Below, piece after piece: positions 32,370-44,514 of a DNA stretch of 64,000 nucleotides. The notes beneath the pieces were generated by a model. That model had not been told where the DNA came from. It ran no database searches and saw only the letters and a list, made by a program, of their open reading frames with translations. Both the position numbers and the translations under genes were made by a program. Every line of letters begins with the position of its first letter. The stretch's first letter is position 1. The stretch comes from Apiosordaria backusii (lineage: Eukaryota > Ascomycota > Sordariomycetes > Sordariales > Lasiosphaeriaceae). Where the stretch lies: the NCBI GenBank assembly GCA_030549205.1, contig JAUKTV010000006.1, positions 1,816,501 through 1,880,500 on the forward strand, in the 5' to 3' direction.

Positions 32370-34188
32370 TGTTTCGATGGTCGTTGCACATATTTGGAAA
32401 ATAAAATGGTCGGTAGGGCTGAACATGGGGCCAAGTATAATGATTTAAGGCCTTCCTGCCTGACTGTTAATAGAACAGCAGAACATTATGTTCGGCCGAG
32501 GACCGGTCGAAAAAGCGGCATGCTATGCACTACTTGATAAGAATAGGGGATCCGACTTTACAAGGCGGGTAGTCATTGGCTTGTCACACCCGAGATGGAA
32601 CAAACCGGCATGGGTTGGGTGACATCGGGAAGAAGGACCTCAAAGGCATCCCACAAGGTAGTCGAATTACATGGCGGCCAAAGGAACCCTACCGCTTAGT
32701 AAGGTTTTTGTTCTGGTATGTCTTTGGTCTTGATGTTCCCTGATAATTGAGTAACTGTGGTCTGTTACAGAAGGATTCTTATCAAGCAAGATCAAGACCA
32801 ATCTAACCACGGTAAATTTGTGTTTGTCTTTTATTAGGTATGTACTGTACCCGCGCCCCAACAAACGTCCCGTTTCTTGCCTTGACGTGAATATGGCTTT
32901 TGGTTCTGTAGCCTGATTTTCAACAGTTTACTGGTCTGTGCCGCACACTCTGCAAGACCCCTATATTACCGGCCTGCACAATCACACCTCCATTTCGGTG
33001 GCTATTACTCCGAGTCGTTTCCTTATTATAGCGATGCTTTTGCAGCCCGGTCATCTTGGGGTCCAGGCAATTCTCGATTGCGCGACCTCGCTGAAAGATA
33101 TGGTTAAGAGGCTTGCTTTAGCTAAGGTAAGAGTACCTGACACAGATAGGATGATGGCTGAAAATATGCTCCATGACCTCCTGACACTCCTGAAAATTCC
33201 CAAGAGACAGGTACCAATACATTACTGTCATGTGGCAATGACCCTATTCTTCAGCAAACCTGTTTCTATTTCCTTGTTTGCACTGCTTCAGTGTTCAGGG
33301 GTTCAGGAGTCCAGGGGCTCAGGGCAGGACTTTGGGTGTTATGCCTGAGCTTCTGGTAGTTCAAACCCACGTGGTGTTATTTTGTCTTATCGGTGTTATT
33401 TTTATCATACAGGCACGCCCTGGACAAAAGGGCTGGCACCGCCATGGAGAAACCTACCACAAACAGCTACTAAACACAGGCCTGTCGACTAAGGTATGTT
33501 TAAAGGCCTACCGACTATCCTTAAAGGTCTACCGAATATCTTTCCAGGTCTACCGACTATCTTTCAAGAGCTATGAACTATCGTTCGAGGTCCGTCGACC
33601 ATCTTTTAAGGGCCTACCGACTATAATAAGTGGTCTATTCACTGTGTTTCAATGCCTATTTAACACCTAGAGTCCCGGCTTGTTTGTCCAGAGCGTGACA
33701 GGGTAACAGGCTTGCAATGGCAAAAGATCACTAATAGAGACAGGTGGCGCAGCATGCACCGCGAGAATCGGCGCGGCGGATACCATGGTCTCGCGATGTT
33801 CGGGCTCAAAGTGGCTTGTTGCAGATTATGAGCTCAACTTGTCAGACTAAATCTTATGCTAACACATGGTTACGTCGCCCCGATCCGTGACGATCCACAT
33901 CATGCAAGAAGAGGCCACTGAAACTGGACGGAGGTGTTTTGCCAAGACACCAATCTGCAGTCAGCGACCCAGAGCAAGCTCTGTAACCAATAAATCCATG
34001 CGACTGACATCCGCTTTACCACTGCCTTACGCTTGCATGGGGCGGAGCTGAGGCTCACTGTCAAACGGAGAGGGCTTGGGCTCCAATTTATCAGTCATCG
34101 AAATGTATATCTTTCGTTGAGACAAGACATCTCCGTTGAGCACGTTTGTCCATTCATTTCTCGATTACTCTTCACATCAACCTTTATT
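32370..34188. other. 1.8-kb spacer at the left edge of the accessory island
   Basis: This contains a TTCAGGGG repeat at 33293-33308 and the 21-bp heptad repeat listed separately. The open frame at 32938-33348 has a helical stretch (ILDCATSLKDMVKRLALAK) but no start or splice support, and could be a gene remnant. Confidence 0.4.
33500..33625 (+). repeat. degenerate 21-bp tandem repeat with coding-like heptads
   Basis: Five clear units run from 33506 to 33610, with a sixth offset by one base. The consensus is about GTCTACCGACTATCTTTCAAG. In one frame each unit reads V/A-Y-R-L/I-S-F/L-K/Q/E. Looser copies flank it (CTGTCGACTAAGG before, GGTCTATTCACTGTG after). Unit length stays at 21 despite base changes. 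Confidence 0.75.
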
Positions 34189-37100
34189 ATGTTTGCAGAT
34201 CCGGAAATAGTGAAGCTTTGGAACGAGGCAGTCGCTGCACACCGAGAAAAGACGAAGGTCGATCTAGACAGTTCCAACAACAGAGAGAAAACCACTGTCT
34301 TGGTCGCCTTCTGGAACAGTCTCAAACCGAAGAAAACGTCAACAATAGTCTCCGAAAAAAACGCCAAAGACGAAGACTATGACGAGGATGAAACACTGCT
34401 CAAGCCCGAGCAACACCATGTCACTGAGCTCGTCGACAAACTCACCGCAGAGCACGAACAATTCCAGACGCTCCGGAATGACGGCGGCAAAATCAGCAAG
34501 ATCCGACATGGCCTGGGAAAATTTGCCTCGGTCATGGCCAGTGTCGGTCCGGTTGTAGAGAAAGTTGCCGAGGAAACCTTCCCTCCGGCAGCGATGGTCG
34601 CCATCGCCTTCACACATATCATGACTTCCTTCACCGAAGTGTCAGCCGATCTCGATCTCATCCAGAATCTCTTTGACATCATGAGGTCGTTTGCCGAGAG
34701 ACTGGCCCTGCTCAGAAGAGTGCCCCAGGAGCAGCGGTTCCGGAATTTGATCCTAAAAACCTTCACCCACATGCTTGAATTCTGCACCCGGGCCCACATG
34801 CGGCTCAAGAAGGACAAGTACCGGGTCAAAGAATGGGCCAAAGCCCTGTTCCGGGGACAGGATAATGAGCTTAAGGAAGCCTATGACCGGATTGTCACTG
34901 CCATCGATGACATGGGCTCCGCTATCGTTGCGCAGACTCTGGCTTCGGTGCTTGATTTTGAGGACAAGACTGAGAGGATGCTTCAGCGGGGCTTCTCCCG
35001 AATGGACAGTGGCTTTAGAAGAGTGAATAGTGGTCTGTCGATTGTTTTGAGTAATCAGCGGTACGAGACACAGCGTGGACAGAGGCGGGACGAAGAGCAG
35101 AGAGGGTTCAGGGAAGAGATCCGGCAACACAACGATAGGATCTTCAATATTCTTGTAGGGAAGAGCGCAAAGTCGACTGGCAGCTCAGATGCTAGGAGAT
35201 ACAACTCTCTAGCCATCATCACAAGGTCACTGTTTACTGGCGCCGAGGAGCTTATTCAGCAGCGCTGGATGAGAATGGAGAGGGAATTCGTCAAGGAAAC
35301 CTTTGCGTGGTTTGACGGCGATTTCGAGAAGCTGAAGACCATGGATGGCGGAGTGTGGTACATCGATGGGGAGTCTGGCATGGGCAAGAGTTTCTTCTCG
35401 TTCGCCATCTACTCCCGACTGGCCCAGGAATTTGAAAACGATCCCTCAAGTTCCGTGGCCTCCTTCATATTCGATGAGAACTTTGAGAAGCTGGAGAAGG
35501 TGGAGAACATGCTGTACTTTTGTTCGGCTCAAGTTGCTGCCACGGACAACAGTTACCGGCAGCACATTCAGAACCTGGTGGACAATGATGAGGAGAAGAA
35601 CTGGAAAGAAAATCCCTGGCAGGAGCTGTTCGCAGCAAGGTTTCCTAAAGAGACGACCAATGGCTCAAAGGCCGAAAAAAGGCTCTACATTATTCTGGAC
35701 GGGATTGATCAGCTTGAAAATGATGAGGTGAATGAGCTATCTCGTTACATCAAACAGGCCAAGACACTTCGCATCATCTTCATCCTTTCAGGGACCAGAG
35801 ATGTAAAGAGACGCGGCCCCAAGGTCGACCACAGCATATCACTAGAGCCAAGTGTTTTGTCTGCCGACTTCAAATTACTTGCGCGATCTCGTATTGAGTT
35901 GTATCCCGGACTCGTGGGACTTCGACCGCCCCTCAAACAAAAGATTGCTTCAGCCATGGAGATGTCTGCCGACTCCTTTTTTTACGTCAGCTACATGCTT
36001 CGTCAGCTAAACACCATGAGAATTGGGTCTCTGGTCGAGAACTCGCTTCGACCAGTCGCGCTTCCTCGGAACACTGATGCCATTTACCATCAGCTCTTCC
36101 AAGAGTGTGAGCAGTACTACACAAACCCCAACGAGAAAAAGGCGCTGGGGTATCTTTTCACCTGGCTTGCATACTCTTATGACCGTGTGAGCCTCGATGC
36201 CGCTCAGAGGCTCGTCGACCTGGTCATGGCCTCAATTCTTGGGGACACAAAGACCCACCTCGATATCAAGACCGAAATCTTGGGAAGATTAGCAAAGTAG
36301 GTTGTTTTGCTTATGACTATTGTTTGCCCAATCTAATGGTTGTACTAGGATCCTGTCATTTGCCGAACCTGAGGACGTCACTTTGTTCCCAGAAAGTTCC
36401 GATGCCGAAGCTGAGAACGGCGATGATAATACCATCACTCGTATTCCGAAGAAAAAGGGGAACACTGCGCCAGAAGTCTTGGTCACTTTCCAGCAACACT
36501 CACTCCGGGACTACTTCACTCGGCGCCATGATGCTGCGACCAGTAGCGATCTTCGACCCACCCAGCATCAAGCGCACATCATGATGTTCAAGCTGTCAAC
36601 GACCATTCTCACTATGGCTCCCAAATCTGACATAGGCCCAGACCAGGATTTGATCACTGTGGCGACAAAATACGGGTTCTATCACTTTGTTCAAGCCCAG
36701 CCTTTAACTTCGGACAAAGAAGTCAAAACAGTTGCCCAGGACTTATACGTTCTTCTTGGATGTGGAGATGAAGCCCTCAGAAGAATCGAACGACAATTCG
36801 AGTTTCAACTGGACTCGGTGGACGTGGATGACTACTGCAGTATATTTGGTTCTTCCGATGGGGAGGTGCAAGAGGTTCTCACTGCCCTGGTTGTGCTCGG
36901 CTCAAAGGCCGCTAAGCTGCCACCACAATCGCAGCTATCTGATACGGCATCGCAGTGGATCAAGGTTACTCTAAAAAGCAGTTCCTCCATTCTCACCGCC
37001 GTCGCTATGGGTCACATTCGAAACTGGTTAGACAGCGACAGAACTGTGGTTTCCTGCGACGCCTTCGCTGGGTTCCGGTTTGCGCATGTGGCTTTATGTT

Positions 37101-38965
37101 CTCTGAAGCCGAAGGAGCTCCAAGGACTGATCGGAGGTCCTGGCTTAAAGCTGATTGAAGGGCAGTTTGACAGTGAAATCGAGATTTGGCTGGATGAAGA
37201 CTTCGAGGCGGTGGCCATCATCGGCCGCCATCCTCAACCTCTTGGGCCAAGGGACTACAAGCAGATATCCAAGGCTCTCCACTACGACCTCCGAAATATG
37301 GGCGCACAACAAGCGGCAGAAAAGGGCCTCAAGCTTGCCAAAGGCCCCCGTGACATCTTCGACCTCCGCTACCGCATTGCCCGCGCCCGCTTTGACGAGT
37401 GGGTGTATCCCGAACACGAAAACAGCAGCGTAGGAGTAACGCCAGAAGCCGTCCTCAAAGCCTGGAACCTTTGTCTCAGTGACATTCCCCCAACTGATCG
37501 TCAGGATGATGCCTTCAAGAACATGCTCAACGCCGCCTACCAAATGAAAGCTCGAGTTGAAAGCACACTGGACGCCCACCACCGAGATGCACTCACCTCT
37601 ATGCAGATGGCAGCCTCCTTCCAAACTGCCGAATCCCACACGCGTGTGTTCGAGGAACTTGTCGTGGCTTTTGGCGACAAGAAGCTGTATCCTGAAATCA
37701 TCCAGCTCCTTAAGGCCCTCTCAGAGTGGTCAAACCCTCTCACGATCCGCTGCAAAGACGTAACCCATCGCCACATCCACCGCGCCGCCATGGCCGCCGA
37801 CGAGAAGGATTTCGTCCGCAAACTTTACCTCGATGCTGCCTCGTCGGATATCCTGGTTGAAGACGACTCAACAGAAGAATCCGACATCCGCATCTGGCTC
37901 TCGTTGTTTGACCGCTTTGTCATGAACGAGCCACGCAAAGCACAAAGTCAGCTCCTCAAAATCGTCCAAACACCACCCAACAAGATCTCTTTCTTTGCCT
38001 CGGAAAGAGCAGCAAGGCATCTAGCAGACATCTTCCTCGAGGAATTCCGCATATCCCGCAGCCTGTCCTACAAAACCAGCCTCCTCGCCGACATGGAGAT
38101 AACCGTCGTCCAAATGCTCAAAGACAGGCTAGGGCTGGAGTTCAAACCCAAGCTTTCAAAGACTAGCACCATAGTCCTGGCCGTTATGCGCCGCAAGCTC
38201 GGCCCAGCAGAGCAGTTCTACAACGACCTCAACGACAGCTTTGAGGCGTGCTGCCAGGCTTTGACTGATGGGACAGAGGTCAACGACGCTCCCAGTGTGA
38301 GGCTGTTGGCAAAGGTTCTTTCGGTCTTAGTGCTACCCCCTCCAGGTAGAATTGGTGTAAGCCTACTGAAAGAGGACGCGCAGATTGCGCTGAGCTGTCA
38401 GTTCTACCTGCTGCCATCGAGCCTCGATGCCCAGGGGTCGCCAAAACAGAGCCAGAAAGGAGCCAAGGGTGCTTCACCGAGACCAAGGACGCCACCAGTG
38501 AAACAAGTGCCGGAGAAAAAGGAGGAAGGAAAATTCACCTTCAACAAATTTGCGGGGCTGGAATGTGCGATGTGCAGCAAGGTCCTGACGGACTTTTCAC
38601 AGGGGAAAGTGTACACTTGCGTCTACTGTACCAATGTCGATTTGTGTGAGGAGTGTTATCGCTCAAGGGAAAATCACTACCGCAGTGTTGGCACTCATGA
38701 TAATGGTGACAGTGTCCCGACGTCAACATCTCAGACCGAGAACAAGTCAATTGCTCCTGCAAAGAAGGTGGTGGATGACTACGTTGAGGTCTGTCCCTGG
38801 GGGCATATGCTGATAGAGTCCCCTGTGAAGGGGTGGAAGGGCGTTCGAAAGGACGGGGTTTTGGAGTATGATGGGAAAGAAATGCAATTTGGAGAGTGGT
38901 TGGAAGGACTGAAGGGCAGGTGGGAAAGGGCTTGGTGGCGGTATTGGAGGGAAGTTGAACAGTGA
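34189..38965 (+). CDS. NACHT/STAND (NLR-like) receptor with C-terminal ZZ-type zinc finger
   Basis: I read two exons, 34189-36296 and 36349-38965, joined to 4725 nt (1574 residues). The intron has GTAGGT, a TCTAAT branch and ACTAG. The start is MFADPEIVKLWNEAVAAHRE. Residues 1-200 are helical and begin like the fungal STAND N-terminal Goodbye domain (LWNEA...K-x-x-VDL). A nucleotide-binding domain follows, with Walker A YIDGESGMGKSFF (about 390-402) and Walker B LYIILDGIDQL (about 498-508). RIIFILSGTRD is a likely sensor region. The long middle part is helical with no WD40 or ankyrin repeat that I can see. Near residues 1440-1485 is a ZZ-like finger: C-x2-C, GKVYTCVYC, then LCEEC, then ENHYRSVGTH. 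The tail ends in Trp-rich GEWLEGLKGRWERAWWRYWR. Such proteins act in fungal self/non-self recognition; the trigger is unknown. Confidence 0.85.
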
Positions 38966-39178
38966 GGAGGATCGCCCAGGACGGGCCATTCCCAAACCAT
39001 TAATGGAAATGTACAGAGCTCTCAAAATATTGAGACCTTCTGACATTGTGAGATCTCGACATCCATCAGAGTGCTGGAGGGGGGCGATGCGTTGATTGTT
39101 GGCACATGATTAAGGTAAATACTAGAAGGTAGATGAGCCAAGGTCGGATAAATTGAGGTGTTTATCGTGAGACAAAAG

Positions 39179-40261
39179 CTATTCTGGAGGGGCATGTTTC
39201 TCCCAACCTCCAAAGATCTCTGGTCTATCCTCCATTTCCCCCCGGCCATATGCGGCTAGAACTTCAGCCTCCTTCTGCCTGCGTAAACGCAGGCGCTTTT
39301 GTGCCGCCAGTTGATCCGCACGTGTCGGGAAATTCACGAAATCTTGAGAAGCTCTGTTTCTGCCATCAGGCCCATCAATAGGGGGGTCTTTGCGTTCCCA
39401 GATGTTACGGTAAATGCCTGTCAAACCTAAAGGTTCCTCAGGGTCGATGCGGTGAGTGTTTTCATCTGTAGGAAGGATGGGAAGTGGACACTGTCCAGGA
39501 GCGTCTGCCGTGAGGAACTCTAGAAGAGCGCGTTTCTGATGCTCGAGGAGGCGGCAAATTCGATAGGTAATGAGGCCTCTGTTGGGGTGGAAGTATATAG
39601 CGTGCTCGTCCGCATCCGCTGTCTCAGTGAAGGAGCGGCGATCAAAGAGGACAACACCCCCTAGAATTCGTGATTCGGCCCAATAACCAACCATATCGGC
39701 TACACCGTTGGGGTACTGTTCATAGTCGGCGTACCAGGGATGCCTGAATAGGGTTGGGTAAGGGCCGTTGGGGAAGTAGTACCAGAAAAGATCGTCGTCT
39801 TTTGGCGGCACCCATTCGGTGATGCCATCGTCTTTATGGAGGCTTGTGTCGAGGTTGAAGAGTATGACAGCTGCTTCGTGCAGTACAACTGCAACGAGCT
39901 CCACCAGGCGAGTTTTGAAAGCTCGAGAACCTGGCGACGAAGATTGATAGGAGTGGAGGAGCTCCGCGTCTAGTTCCAAGCTTTCGGGCTGGAACGAACT
40001 GCGAAATTCGCGTACCTTGTCCAACACGCCGGGACAAAGTTCTTGGTGTTTATCGCGCAAGGGATGGTCTACCGGAAGCTCGCCATCGGACGAGTCATCT
40101 CCAACCTCGGCTGTCGGAAGTCCATCTAGAATTTGTGCGAATGTGCTCTCGGCGATATCAGTTGCAAGGACGCGTGAAACGGCACGGATAAGAAGGTCGC
40201 GATGGTTCTCGTTGATCCCATGAATAGGAAGCTTCCTGATATCCATATCGGGCCCCGACAT
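39179..40261 (-). CDS. conserved-looking protein of unknown function, 360 aa
   Basis: This is a single exon, convergent with the NLR gene (213 bp between stops). It begins MSGPDMDIRKLPIHGINENH. The middle is rich in aromatic residues: DDLFWYYFPNGPYPTLFRHP, then ADMVGYWAESRILGGVVLFDR, and EHAIYFHPNRGLITYRICRL. The C-terminus is charged and helical (AAQKRLRLRRQKEAEVLAAY). There is no signal peptide or membrane segment. The full-length frame, lack of repeats and coherent aromatic/charged pattern support a real gene. I do not recognise a domain. Its place between an NLR and an FTA2-like gene makes it a candidate member of that locus. Confidence 0.7.
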   Translation of the reverse strand: MSGPDMDIRKLPIHGINENHRDLLIRAVSRVLATDIAESTFAQILDGLPTAEVGDDSSDGELPVDHPLRDKHQELCPGVLDKVREFRSSFQPESLELDAELLHSYQSSSPGSRAFKTRLVELVAVVLHEAAVILFNLDTSLHKDDGITEWVPPKDDDLFWYYFPNGPYPTLFRHPWYADYEQYPNGVADMVGYWAESRILGGVVLFDRRSFTETADADEHAIYFHPNRGLITYRICRLLEHQKRALLEFLTADAPGQCPLPILPTDENTHRIDPEEPLGLTGIYRNIWERKDPPIDGPDGRNRASQDFVNFPTRADQLAAQKRLRLRRQKEAEVLAAYGRGEMEDRPEIFGGWEKHAPPE

Positions 40262-40507
40262 CGTGCGGAAAATATTGTTCTGTTATGGAAGTAAAAAGAA
40301 GCCTGTGATGCAGATGGTCTTTTGGACGAAACGAGGTGGGATGTCAGCTACCTACATGTATCAGAAGGCGTTAGGCTCCAGCGCAACCAGCTTGGACCCG
40401 CCCCCCATTTTCGTGTGCCACGAGTGCTCCCTTCGTTTGTACCTGACACCAAGTTTCTACATCTTAGAGGCTGAAAGGTACCTAATCTAGACTGCCACAA
40501 ACTCCCT

Positions 40508-41552
40508 TTAGTCTGATTCCCCATCTCCATCATGTGTGTAGAGCTCATCCAGAACAAATTTATCCGCCGCCACTGAATCCTCCTCCCATTTGCGCCAGTC
40601 ATATTCGCTAGGATCAGTCCCTTTGTCGCCTTCTCCCCCGTACCAGCCAGCACAGCGCTCCAGGTCTGGTGGAATCTCGAGGGGAGAGTCGAGAGGGGTG
40701 ATTTGCCCCCAAGAGCAGATGGCTTCTAGTAGCTCTTGAGGATCCTCCGCCCTCAACCAGTCAAGGCGTTTGGGGTTAATGTCAAGGCAGGGATGGTACA
40801 TCGTCCATGCTCGGCTGAAGTCTACAAGCTTCCCATTCATGTAATTGCGGACGTGAAGATCCCTGACAAGAATGCCAAGTCCGTGCAGTTCTTCCACATC
40901 GCTCCATAAATGCGATACCTGTGACTGAGTGAAGTAATCGCATTCGGATGAAATGAACTCTTTGACAATGGCGTAGATAGGATGGCCGCGATGTTGCTCA
41001 GACCGATGCCAAAAGTTAACACCGTTCAGTCGACTGTCGGGCTCACCCAGCTGTTCGTCATCCACCCCCATGGCCTCGGTAACCGCGACTTCCTGTTCTG
41101 GCGTCAACAGGAGATACCCATAGCTCTTTACAGCGAGATCCTCTCGCTGTTCTTGCTTCAACCGACCATATGCCCGACACTCGCAGCTAAATGGCGCCAA
41201 ATAATCCACGTAGAACTCGGGTTTTGCGAGGTCAGCCTCCACATATTTACCGCTGGTATTCGACAAGGTCTCCCATGTGCGGAACATAAACTGCCGACAG
41301 TCAGTATGAGTTCTATCAAGGCCTGGAAAGTCCTAGTACCTAACACACCATTTTGAGGGCATATGGGCCATGGCCGTCAATGTTCACTTTCCAGACCTTG
41401 GAATCCCGGTCTTTCCCAGCGCCGACAAACTGAAGAAAGTCGATCTGAGTATGGCCAGTGGGAGTAAATGGTTGCAGCTTGGGGCCCGGGACCTGAGGCA
41501 GAGGCACTGCGGGGTCTGTTGGAGGAAGCGGTAGGTGAAAAGGGGAAGACAT
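40508..41552 (-). CDS. FTA2-like protein with degenerate kinase fold
   Basis: I read two exons, 41552-41349 and 41290-40508, joined to 987 nt (328 residues). The start MSSPFHLPL was chosen close to the domain; an in-frame codon lies upstream. Features are IDFLQFVGAGKDRDSKVWKV (glycine-loop-like), GPYALKMF (Lys of the VAIK type), ECRAYGRLKQEQREDLAVKS (helix C area), YAIVKEFI, then LHGLGILVRDLHVRNYMNGK and LVDFSRAWTMYHP. This matches the pattern I know for the kinetochore Sim4 complex subunit FTA2 domain, which is widespread in filamentous fungi as kinase-like proteins. In place of HRD-x4-N it has VRDLHVRN, and in place of DFG it has VDFS, so catalytic activity is uncertain. A kinetochore role is not implied here. 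Confidence 0.78.
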
Positions 41553-42175
41553 CGAAGAGTTGTTCCGAGAAGCAGCAACTTCGCTAAACCCGTGCAAGAG
41601 TGGCGCAAACAGGGAAAGGTAGGTACATGTAAGTATTGACGTTGTGCAATGAAATGGGATTGGTGTTGATATGGTGAGCCGTCTTCTCATGGATGCAAGG
41701 GACAACTCCGAAGCCAGGGCAGGAAACGCGTTTGGCGCATGGGTAACACTGCAGATGCCCCGCCCGCTACCTGGTATTTGGTTACTTCATGACCGCCATG
41801 CCAGTGGCAGACCACGCCAAGCTCTAAAATGCCAACCAAAGATCTCTCCTCTTGAGAGCTATCTTCAATATCTCGATAAGAGAGGGACTGCCGATGCATG
41901 ATGTGTTGGAACAAAACCACCACCTAGCAGTCTCCTGAAGGGCCTCTCCTTGACATGGGGTACATACGGAACTTCCAGCAGTTCCTGTGGTTACCTAGGT
42001 AACCTTCACTCACTTCAAGTTCAACTTCTCCATTTCAGCACCTTGACACTTCAGTCTTCTTCGTTGTTGTGAAGCAAGATCTTTGATTAAAGGTGCCAGC
42101 AAGGCAGATACGCAGATTGACATAAAGAAATCCGATTACCCTCAAGCATTCCTTCATTGTCTACCTAGGCATCCC
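41553..42175. other. intergenic spacer
   Basis: This holds the promoter of the FTA2-like gene and the 3' flank of the HET gene. CCTAGGTA-type motifs lie at about 41993 and 42162. I see no gene. Confidence 0.5.
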
Positions 42176-44514
42176 TTACACCATCAAAAGATCCCGAACC
42201 TCGGCCCCTATGATAAAGTCCGCAAACGACACTCTTCCAACAGTCCTCTTATAGAAATACTCTATAAAAAAGCCAATCCTCCGGTATGCTCCATTTTTAA
42301 CTTCAACAATCACCAAACCTCCCCACCCCGGCCTCCCAATATCAGGATCGTGGCGTGTGCGTTCAAACAGGGGCAGCAACAGCACTTCCAAGTTAGCAGT
42401 CCCCGACTCACCCAACCATGCATCCTCCCAAGCATCAAGCTTCACAGCGATCTTGTCTGTGTACGCCCGAGCTGCAGTCACTGTCACCTTCACATTCTTT
42501 TGCTTTGTAGATACTCCGTCGAGAAAAGTATCGACTGTCTCAAAGTCAACCTTCAAAGTAGCTCGATGAACCTGTCCCTGAAGTAGCAACGACGCGCTCT
42601 TTACGGCCGCAAACTTTGCCTTCGGCATGACGAGCTCAGATTCAGCCTTGAGAACAGTGGTATGATACACTATCCCCTCTTCATTATGTGCTATCTGATA
42701 GGAGACATGCGAGTCCGTGGAGGCCCACGACCAGCTGGGACCAGTGTACATTTCATATCGGGGCTTCATCTCGCCCACCATGACATGCCAAATGAGACAT
42801 TCGGGCATGTCCTCTTTCCACAGCCCGGCCACGTACGTCTTTTTCTGCTCTTGCTCGTAGATGGCGGCAATGGCGGCAACAGCTGTGATCTTGTCGCTTG
42901 GAAACGACAGGTTACGCTGGGTGTAATCTTGTACGATCACTGACCATGGCGTCAGCTCCTGGCCAGGAACTGTGGGACCCTCACCAAGTAGCCTGTCGTC
43001 GTAGAGCTTTTCTGTATTGGTGACTGTGCTGGCTACTAAATGGCGACACGACCACTCCATGCCGGCGGTGGAGTAGTAGATAGAACGCATGGGTAACTTG
43101 CGTTCTTGGTAGGTCCAAGCTCGGGTATGAATGGGGTCGAGGTGTTCGAGGCCATAGCTGAGGTTGTTCTTTAGAAGGAAGCCAGTGACGCCTGAGTTGG
43201 CACTGCCCTTCAAAGGTTCGAACTTGATTTGGACTGGCTGAACGGTATCCTCATAGAAGTACAGCGGTCGGTCCTGAAGAAAGCCCTGGTGTACCGAGGC
43301 GGCAGACGCGGCATTAATGGTGACGGTTGAATACTGGTAGATCTCGGCCATGAATTGAAGCTCAACTCCCAGGTCGTCATTGTCATCTTGGATGATGCAG
43401 AGGCAGTCGACCCAGAGATATGGAATTGTGATGCTCTGGCAAACTGTTATCGAATGCCGTATCGTAGGCGGTAGTTCATCCAACGGGATCCCTTTGTGGT
43501 GGCTATTGATATTATCCTTGAGAGTTCTCACTGGTTGTAGACCACCCCAGACGTAGCTAAGAGCGGCCCATCTTGCAGACTTTTTGATGTTTGGTATCGC
43601 CTTCGACTCAACAAGGCAGATTTTGTTGTCGCGAATAGAGGCCACGTCCAGAAGCCTTGTTGGCACAAAGTCAGAAGGCTGAAGCCGACAGCTGTCATGT
43701 TTCGAGATGCACTCCTGAATCCAGGTCTTGGCTCTGGAGTAGGCCCAGTCAGATGTAAGACGAATGTGATTGAGAGCTTCTGGCGTACCTAGGATGTGAG
43801 CAGAAGAGTGGCCAGAGGATCAGTTTCGGTATCACACCTACCAGGCAATGGCAAAAGAGCATCACCAACCGGTAAATCTTCATCGTCATATCTGAACCTC
43901 GGCCAGCGATACAAGAACTTGATCTGCCCATCACGGATTCCGATGAAGAGATCTTTTCGCAAGCTGTGGGTTGGGACTGAATTGGTCCCCATGTCTACGT
44001 CGCTCGCCACGGCGGCATAAGCCGAATGCCTGTGTGGTCGAAGTCGCCTTCTCTCCTGAAATACGGAACAAAGGTAACGAAACAATGGACATTTCTTGCC
44101 CGCTTTCCACATCTTACGGTCTGACATAGGCAGCCGGAAGATGCATCGCCCCCCTCGACCCAAAGCGTTGCTGGGTAGCCGATCTTCCCGAATGACGAGT
44201 TTGCAGCAAAGATCACAGGAATGAGGCGCGTCGACGTATTTGAGCCACTGGTCGTTTGGATGGCTTTTGACATTTTGATCCAGCTCAGAATCATTGTTAA
44301 TGTCTTCATTGTCATCGTCGTCCTCACTATCTTCGAGCTGGATGTCTTTCAATTTGTCTGGAAGGTCAGGCTGTATGTCGAGGGAGCTTTTCTTAAAGGT
44401 CCATAATCGGTGATCCCAAAGGCTTGTGCCCGGGCTGCTTGGAGATGTACTCATCCTAGCAAACCTTTGAGCCACTTGAGAATCATTACCTGAAGAAGAG
44501 AAAGTGAAATCCAT
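42176..44514 (-). CDS. HET-domain protein (heterokaryon incompatibility type)
   Basis: I read two exons, 44514-43842 and 43788-42176, joined to 2286 nt (761 residues). The intron junction gives LLPLPG|TPEALNHIRL. The N-terminal 240 residues hold an acidic patch (about residues 62-78) and a CDLCCKLVIREDRLP segment typical of the region before HET domains. TWIQECISKHDSCRLQPSDF then leads into the HET domain: PTRLLDVAS, ARWAALSYVWGG, LPPTIRHSITVCQSI, YLWVDCLCIIQDD and MAEIYQYSTVTINAASAAS. Further on are RAWTYQERKLPMRSIYYS, FPSDKITAVAAIA and GPSWSWASTDSHVSY. HET proteins trigger cell death when incompatible fungal cells fuse. It lies 4 kb from the NLR and on the same strand as the FTA2-like gene. 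Confidence 0.9.
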
